A stretch of DNA of 49,629 bases, taken from NCBI GenBank assembly GCA_009602725.1, contig WELB01000018.1:442149-491777 (forward strand), written 5' to 3'. A program made the position numbers and the translations under genes. Every line of letters begins with the position of its first letter. Position 1 is the first letter of the stretch. This DNA comes from Spirogloea muscicola. Its lineage: Eukaryota; Streptophyta; Zygnematophyceae; Spirogloeales; Spirogloeaceae. Positions 46,230 through 49,629 of the stretch are shown here, in pieces. The notes under the pieces were generated by a model. The model was given only the letters and a program-made list of their open reading frames with translations. It was not told where the DNA came from and searched no databases.

Positions 46230-46423
46230 GTACATCCGGGGCTCTGCCTGACGGGCATGGGGGCGCTGAGGGCATGGGCACAAAAGAAGAAGTGGGACGA
46301 GGGAGATTGCTTATCGTGTACTTCGAACAAGAGGCCACGAAGTACCAGGCCAAAGAGGAATACGCGGAGAAATTGCAGCCAGCAAGCGCGGGGGGAAAGA
46401 CCTATCTGAAAGAGAGTCTGTAG
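46230..46423 (+). CDS. Unrecognised last-exon-like frame
   Basis: After a good acceptor (GAATTGCAG) the frame reads TKEEVGRGRLLIVYFEQEAT, then KYQAKEEYAEKLQPASAGGK, then TYLKESL and TAG. Composition is protein-like and charged, with a possible helix. I do not recognise it. The upstream exon is unclear; a frame with EEAQLFEKKQMMAAGMMN ends exactly at this junction. Low confidence. Confidence 0.3.
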
Positions 46424-46719
46424 AGGCAGGTGCCCGCAGAGGCGCAGCCAGCACATGAACAATAACGGAGGGGCCAACGGCCACCGGCCGCTATCGCCCG
46501 GGTACAGCAGACGAGTGCCCTGCATGGTCGACCGAAAGAGCCCGCACAGCACTTCCACATGCTTGCCACTTGGTGTTGCGGCCGCTCAGGCACAGAGCGA
46601 GGTCAGCCCTTAAACATTGCCCATTATATCGGGGGTTTGAGGCGCACTCGAAGCAGGCGGGCGTGGCAAGCTCGCCACGGAAGAAGAGAGAAGCTCTGCC
46701 AACAAAAAGCTCTTCCAAT

Positions 46720-47190
46720 AGGAGGCGATGCCTGTTGAACTCCAGCCCAAAAAGCGGAAGGAGGCGAGGGAGGGAGGAGCCGTTGCTCGTCTGGATGACG
46801 CTGCCCCGCAGGCGTCTCAAGTGCGTACAAGGCTGGACGCTGGGGGAAGCTTCATTCTCCCTGCCGGAGCCTTGGACCAGGGGTGAAGGTAAGAGGCGGA
46901 AAAAGTGAGGTGCGAAGTCGGAATGAAGGAAGAAAGTGGCTGTCCCAAAGAAGCGAGAACTGTGAACAGCAAGCCCAAAAAGAACTGACAAGGTCCGAAG
47001 GGCCAAAAGCGCTGAAGACGGAATGGGCGGTGAAGCGTAGCGTGGGCGGCTAGATACGGAGGGGAAAAGCGCGTTGGATGTTTAGTGTCCCCCTTAGCTA
47101 GCTCATCATCCCGTTCCTAGGACATTTGCAAGGCTAGAATTGGCCTCCCTTTCAAATTCATGTGCACCGCGCGCCTTCTCTCGCTGTGAG
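46720..47190. repeat. R1 and R2 copies
   Basis: R1-like units at about 46722-46765 (GGCGATGCCTGTTGAACTCC, then AGCCCAAAAAG) and 46958-47005 (CAAGCCCAAAAAGAACTGAC, then AAGGTCCGAAGGG). R2 at 47133-47186 (AGAATTGGCCTCCCTTTCAA, then CACCGCGCGCCTTCTCTC). Confidence 0.6.
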
Positions 47191-47765
47191 TGATGAGTGC
47201 CAGAGCGGGCCAAGTACGAGGCAGGTCCAAAGCGGGGGCCAGAAGGGCGGGGCAAACAGAGTGTCGAATGACTGGGGCCCTGCCGAACACGAATGCAGGC
47301 ACACCTACAGCTGTAGGCCGCCTGCTGCTAGATTGAACCGCTCAGTAGCTGAAATCAGCAGACTCAAAGTCGCTGATGCGTGCCCGAATACTGGTTTGCA
47401 GCTTGCAAGTGGTGCTGCCACGCACAACAGCTCGCCAAGCATCGCATGGTCCTGGGTTTGCTGAAGAGAAGACTGATGCGGTGATGCATGGACGGCAGGA
47501 ACCTGCCGGCAAGCCCATCTTGGCTGCAAGCAAGCATGTCCTCACAACGTGCATACCCTAGGCTTGCCTTCCTCTCGAGCAAGCTGTGTGGACGCGAGGA
47601 CTTATGCAACCATGGCTGTCGATTGTGGCTAGTAGAAGGTGATCACAGCAGGGGTTGGTCAACATGACGCTGCAGCTTCGCTATCGTGCAACAACCCACA
47701 GAATTGAGCAGCAATATATGGCGATGCTGGCCATTCGCTGCGCCTCCGTGATATCCACGTCGACG
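47191..47765. other. Spacer without a recognised gene
   Basis: No frame here resembles a known protein and no clear repeat copy is visible. Confidence 0.4.
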
Positions 47766-47925
47766 TAAGGAGAGAGAAGGCGCGAGGTGCGCATTTATAA
47801 GGGAGGCAATTTCAAGCCAATAGACATTGTTCAGGCAGAAAGTAGTGCAAAACAATAAGGCTACATACATCAAAGCCCTACGCTAAGTTGGCTAAGGTAA
47901 GATTGTGACGTTAGTATCCACGAGG
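47766..47925 (-). repeat. Inverted R2 plus the TAACGTCACA block
   Basis: GAGAGAAGGCGCGAGGTGCG, then GGAGGCAATTTCAAGCCAAT and GTTCAGGCAGAA is a reverse R2. It is followed by the reverse complement of the TAACGTCACA...CCTTAGCC block near 47884-47922. The order mirrors that at 9872-9992 and 13187-13796, which suggests a larger mobile unit containing both blocks. Confidence 0.65.
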
Positions 47926-48480
47926 GGGCACGTGAGGGGGCACGTGGTGCGCCGCGAGGTTGTGCACCCATAAACGGCGGGTTGCGTCCCCGGGCGGCCG
48001 AGATGGTGGGCGGGGCTGGGCCTTGTGGCTCGAGCTGCCAGTGTGGGCTGCTGAGGTGGTGGGCGGCAGGATCGGGCTTGCCAAACCCCGAAACCCGCCG
48101 GCCCCGTGGCCCGCGCGTGGGCCACCTCACTCCCTCCTCCCCCTCTCTCCCCCCGCGCCTCTCTCCCCCTCCCCTCTCGCCAGCCATAGCGGCTCCCTCC
48201 CCCTTCCCCTGACGCCCTCTCCCTCTCGCCCGCCCACCCCGCCCCGCGCGGCTGAGGAGCCGCGCTACAGTGGTGGCTGCCACGGCGGCAATAAAACGCG
48301 ATCGCAAGGCGTTGATGAAAAGCTCCTCCGGGCCACGAGGAAGACCGCGGGTTCCGGCCGGGCAGGCGTACGGCACCACCCCACGACGGAGGCCTTGGGG
48401 AGGTTGTGAGCCCCCTTGCTGCTAACTCTTAGCAGGGTAGGAAGATCTTCCTGTGTATGTGAAACAAACGAAGGCCCAAT
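47926..48480. other. GC-rich island, no recognised gene
   Basis: Strongly GC-rich with a long CCCTCTCCC tract at 48130-48230, and two CACGTG sites near 47929 and 47942. Frames are low complexity. It resembles the GC-rich 5' regions of genes elsewhere in the window, but repeats follow instead of a gene. Confidence 0.4.
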
Positions 48481-48599
48481 GGCCAAGTACGAGGGCAAGC
48501 ACTTCCGGAGACGTACATCACCTACAGTAGATTGACGCGCTCAGGAAGCACGGTCAAGGGTAGGGGCTTGGAGGGTTTTCTTAGCGCTTCCCCTGGCCC

Positions 48600-49325
48600 C
48601 CTTCTCGTACTTTGTTCATTCTGTTTTGGGCTGGCTTTTCCAGTCCCTAGTATCAATGGGCGAGCAATTTCTCTTTTCTTGGAGGGTATGGGCTTGGAAA
48701 GGCCAGCCCAAAAAGAATGGACAAGGTCGAAAGAGCCAAAAACAACAACAGCGCTTCCAAATTGACTGGTGGATGTAAGAGGCCAGCCCAAAGGAATGGA
48801 CAAGGTCTGAAGGAGCCGGATGGCGCAAAACGAGCAAAACCAACCATAACGCTTCCAAATTGACTGGTGGCTGCAAAAAGTCCAGATACTAAGTGCTAGA
48901 GGACTTAGCAGCAAGGGGCTCTCAAAAAGCTCACAACCTCAGGCCTTCCTCCTTCCTCCTTCCTCCTTAGCACTTAGTACCTGGCTTTTGAGGCATCCGG
49001 CTCCTTCAGACCTTGTCCATTCCTTTGGGCTGGCCTCTTACAGCCACCAATCAATTTGGAAGCGCTGCTGTTGTTTTTGGCTCTTTGGACCTTGTCCATT
49101 CTATTTGGGCTGGCCTTTCCAAGCCCCTACCCTCTATAGGCGAGCACTACTCTTTGTCCCAAGAAACAGCGCTTCCAAATTGACAGAAGCGGCTGTGAGA
49201 GGCCAGCCCAAAGGAATGGACAAGGTCTGAAAGACTTTGCTTGTCCATAGAGGGTAGGGGCTTGGAAAGGCCAGCCCAAAAAGAATGGACAAGGGCCGGA
49301 TGAAAGGGCCGGATGGCGCAAAAGG
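48600..49325. repeat. Nested foldback cluster built from R1 units
   Basis: The arm at 48681-48825 and the arm at 48996-49138 are inverted copies of about 145 bases, roughly 93 percent identical by eye. Each contains GGCTTGGAAAGGCCAGCCCA, then GCGCTTCCAAATTGA and GGCCAGCCCAAAGGAATGGA. The 170-base centre holds a further perfect 12-bp inverted pair (TACTAAGTGCTA at 48887-48898 and its complement at 48968-48979) around a CCTTCCT tract. Extra partial arm copies lie at 48605-48665 and 49165-49310. No coding sequence is seen. It resembles foldback or MITE-like elements, but no target duplication was identified. Confidence 0.85.
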
Positions 49326-49417
49326 AAGACACTACCCTCTAATAAGACGTCAGCAAGTAGGCTCTCAGGAACCTCTAGTCAGTAAGTGCAAGACGGGATA
49401 GCTAGACGGCGGAAAGA

Positions 49418-49629
49418 AGAAGCGGCTGCTGATATGAAAGAATCGGCTGTGAAATGCCAGCCAGATGCATACAGGTGTTCATGACGGAGCCAAAGGCTAG
49501 GCAGACAGGGCGCCCTCAATACCCCCGTGTCAGCAGTAGGAAGTCAGATGAGCTGAGGGGAGGAAGAGCAACCCCGCTGCGCAAGCCAGAGGCTGCTGCA
49601 AGGGCGCGACCAGCGCGGCGGTGCAAAGC
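49418..49629 (+). repeat. R3 repeat, truncated by the window edge
   Basis: Near-identical to 36862-37077 in the same orientation. The match runs to the last base of the window, so the element continues beyond it. The 12.5 kb spacing and near-identity suggest recent duplication or transposition. Confidence 0.85.

Noticed and set aside
48130-48240. Pro/Ser-rich extensin-like frame
   Set aside because: Encoded by a simple CCCTCTCCC tract with no Ser-Pro4 repeats or signal peptide.
48600-49325. CRISPR-like array of short repeats
   Set aside because: Copies are inverted, unequally spaced and variable, in a eukaryotic context. A foldback structure explains them better.

Overview
This window looks like nuclear DNA of a green eukaryote in the plant lineage, most likely a streptophyte (charophyte-grade) alga. 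The coding genes are cut by many short GT-AG introns, code for plant-type proteins, and are separated by repeat-rich spacers. A land-plant-style pectin methylesterase, an EXORDIUM-like protein and a seed-maturation (SMP) LEA protein point to a streptophyte rather than a chlorophyte. The species cannot be fixed from sequence alone.

Layout. 1-1525: C-rich tandem repeat, no gene. 1526-3196 (-): conserved plastid-type membrane protein, cut by a single N at 3197. 3958-5915 (+): plant HAD-like hydrolase lacking its first exon. 6341-8723 (-): pectinesterase, complete, 7 exons. 9000-10150: GC-rich upstream region with three G-boxes and dispersed repeats. 11761-about 13000 (-): mitochondrial cytochrome c oxidase subunit 5b. 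13080-13800: repeats. About 13937-17025 (+): NusB-domain protein. 18293-21004 (+): branched-chain aminotransferase. 21966-24883 (-): indole-3-glycerol phosphate synthase. A 123-base poly-A run and 360 Ns separate it from a divergent MinC homologue (25380-26305, +). 26565-28218 (+): small four-helix membrane protein. 28779-29832 (-): SMP-type LEA protein. 32101-32173 (-): tRNA-Val(AAC). 32251-about 33650 (+): EXORDIUM-like gene that looks broken. 35318-about 36211 (-): AT-hook protein. 39213-44059 (+): malic enzyme, complete, 15 exons. 44060-49629: mostly repeats, including a nested foldback cluster.

Functions. The genes are housekeeping and do not form one pathway. There is plastid amino-acid biosynthesis (BCAT, IGPS), plastid division (MinC), a probable plastid transcription/RNA factor (NusB domain), carbon metabolism (malic enzyme), respiration (COX5b), cell wall (pectinesterase, EXO-like) and desiccation tolerance (LEA). 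Exon models were built by matching family motifs to GT/AG sites and checking phase. The PME, malic enzyme, SMP and four-helix models sum to whole codon numbers.

The most unusual material is a MinC homologue in an intron-bearing nuclear gene, a pervasive set of short dispersed repeats (called R1, R2 and R3 here), and the foldback cluster near the right edge. No retrovirus-like or Polinton-like element was recognised.
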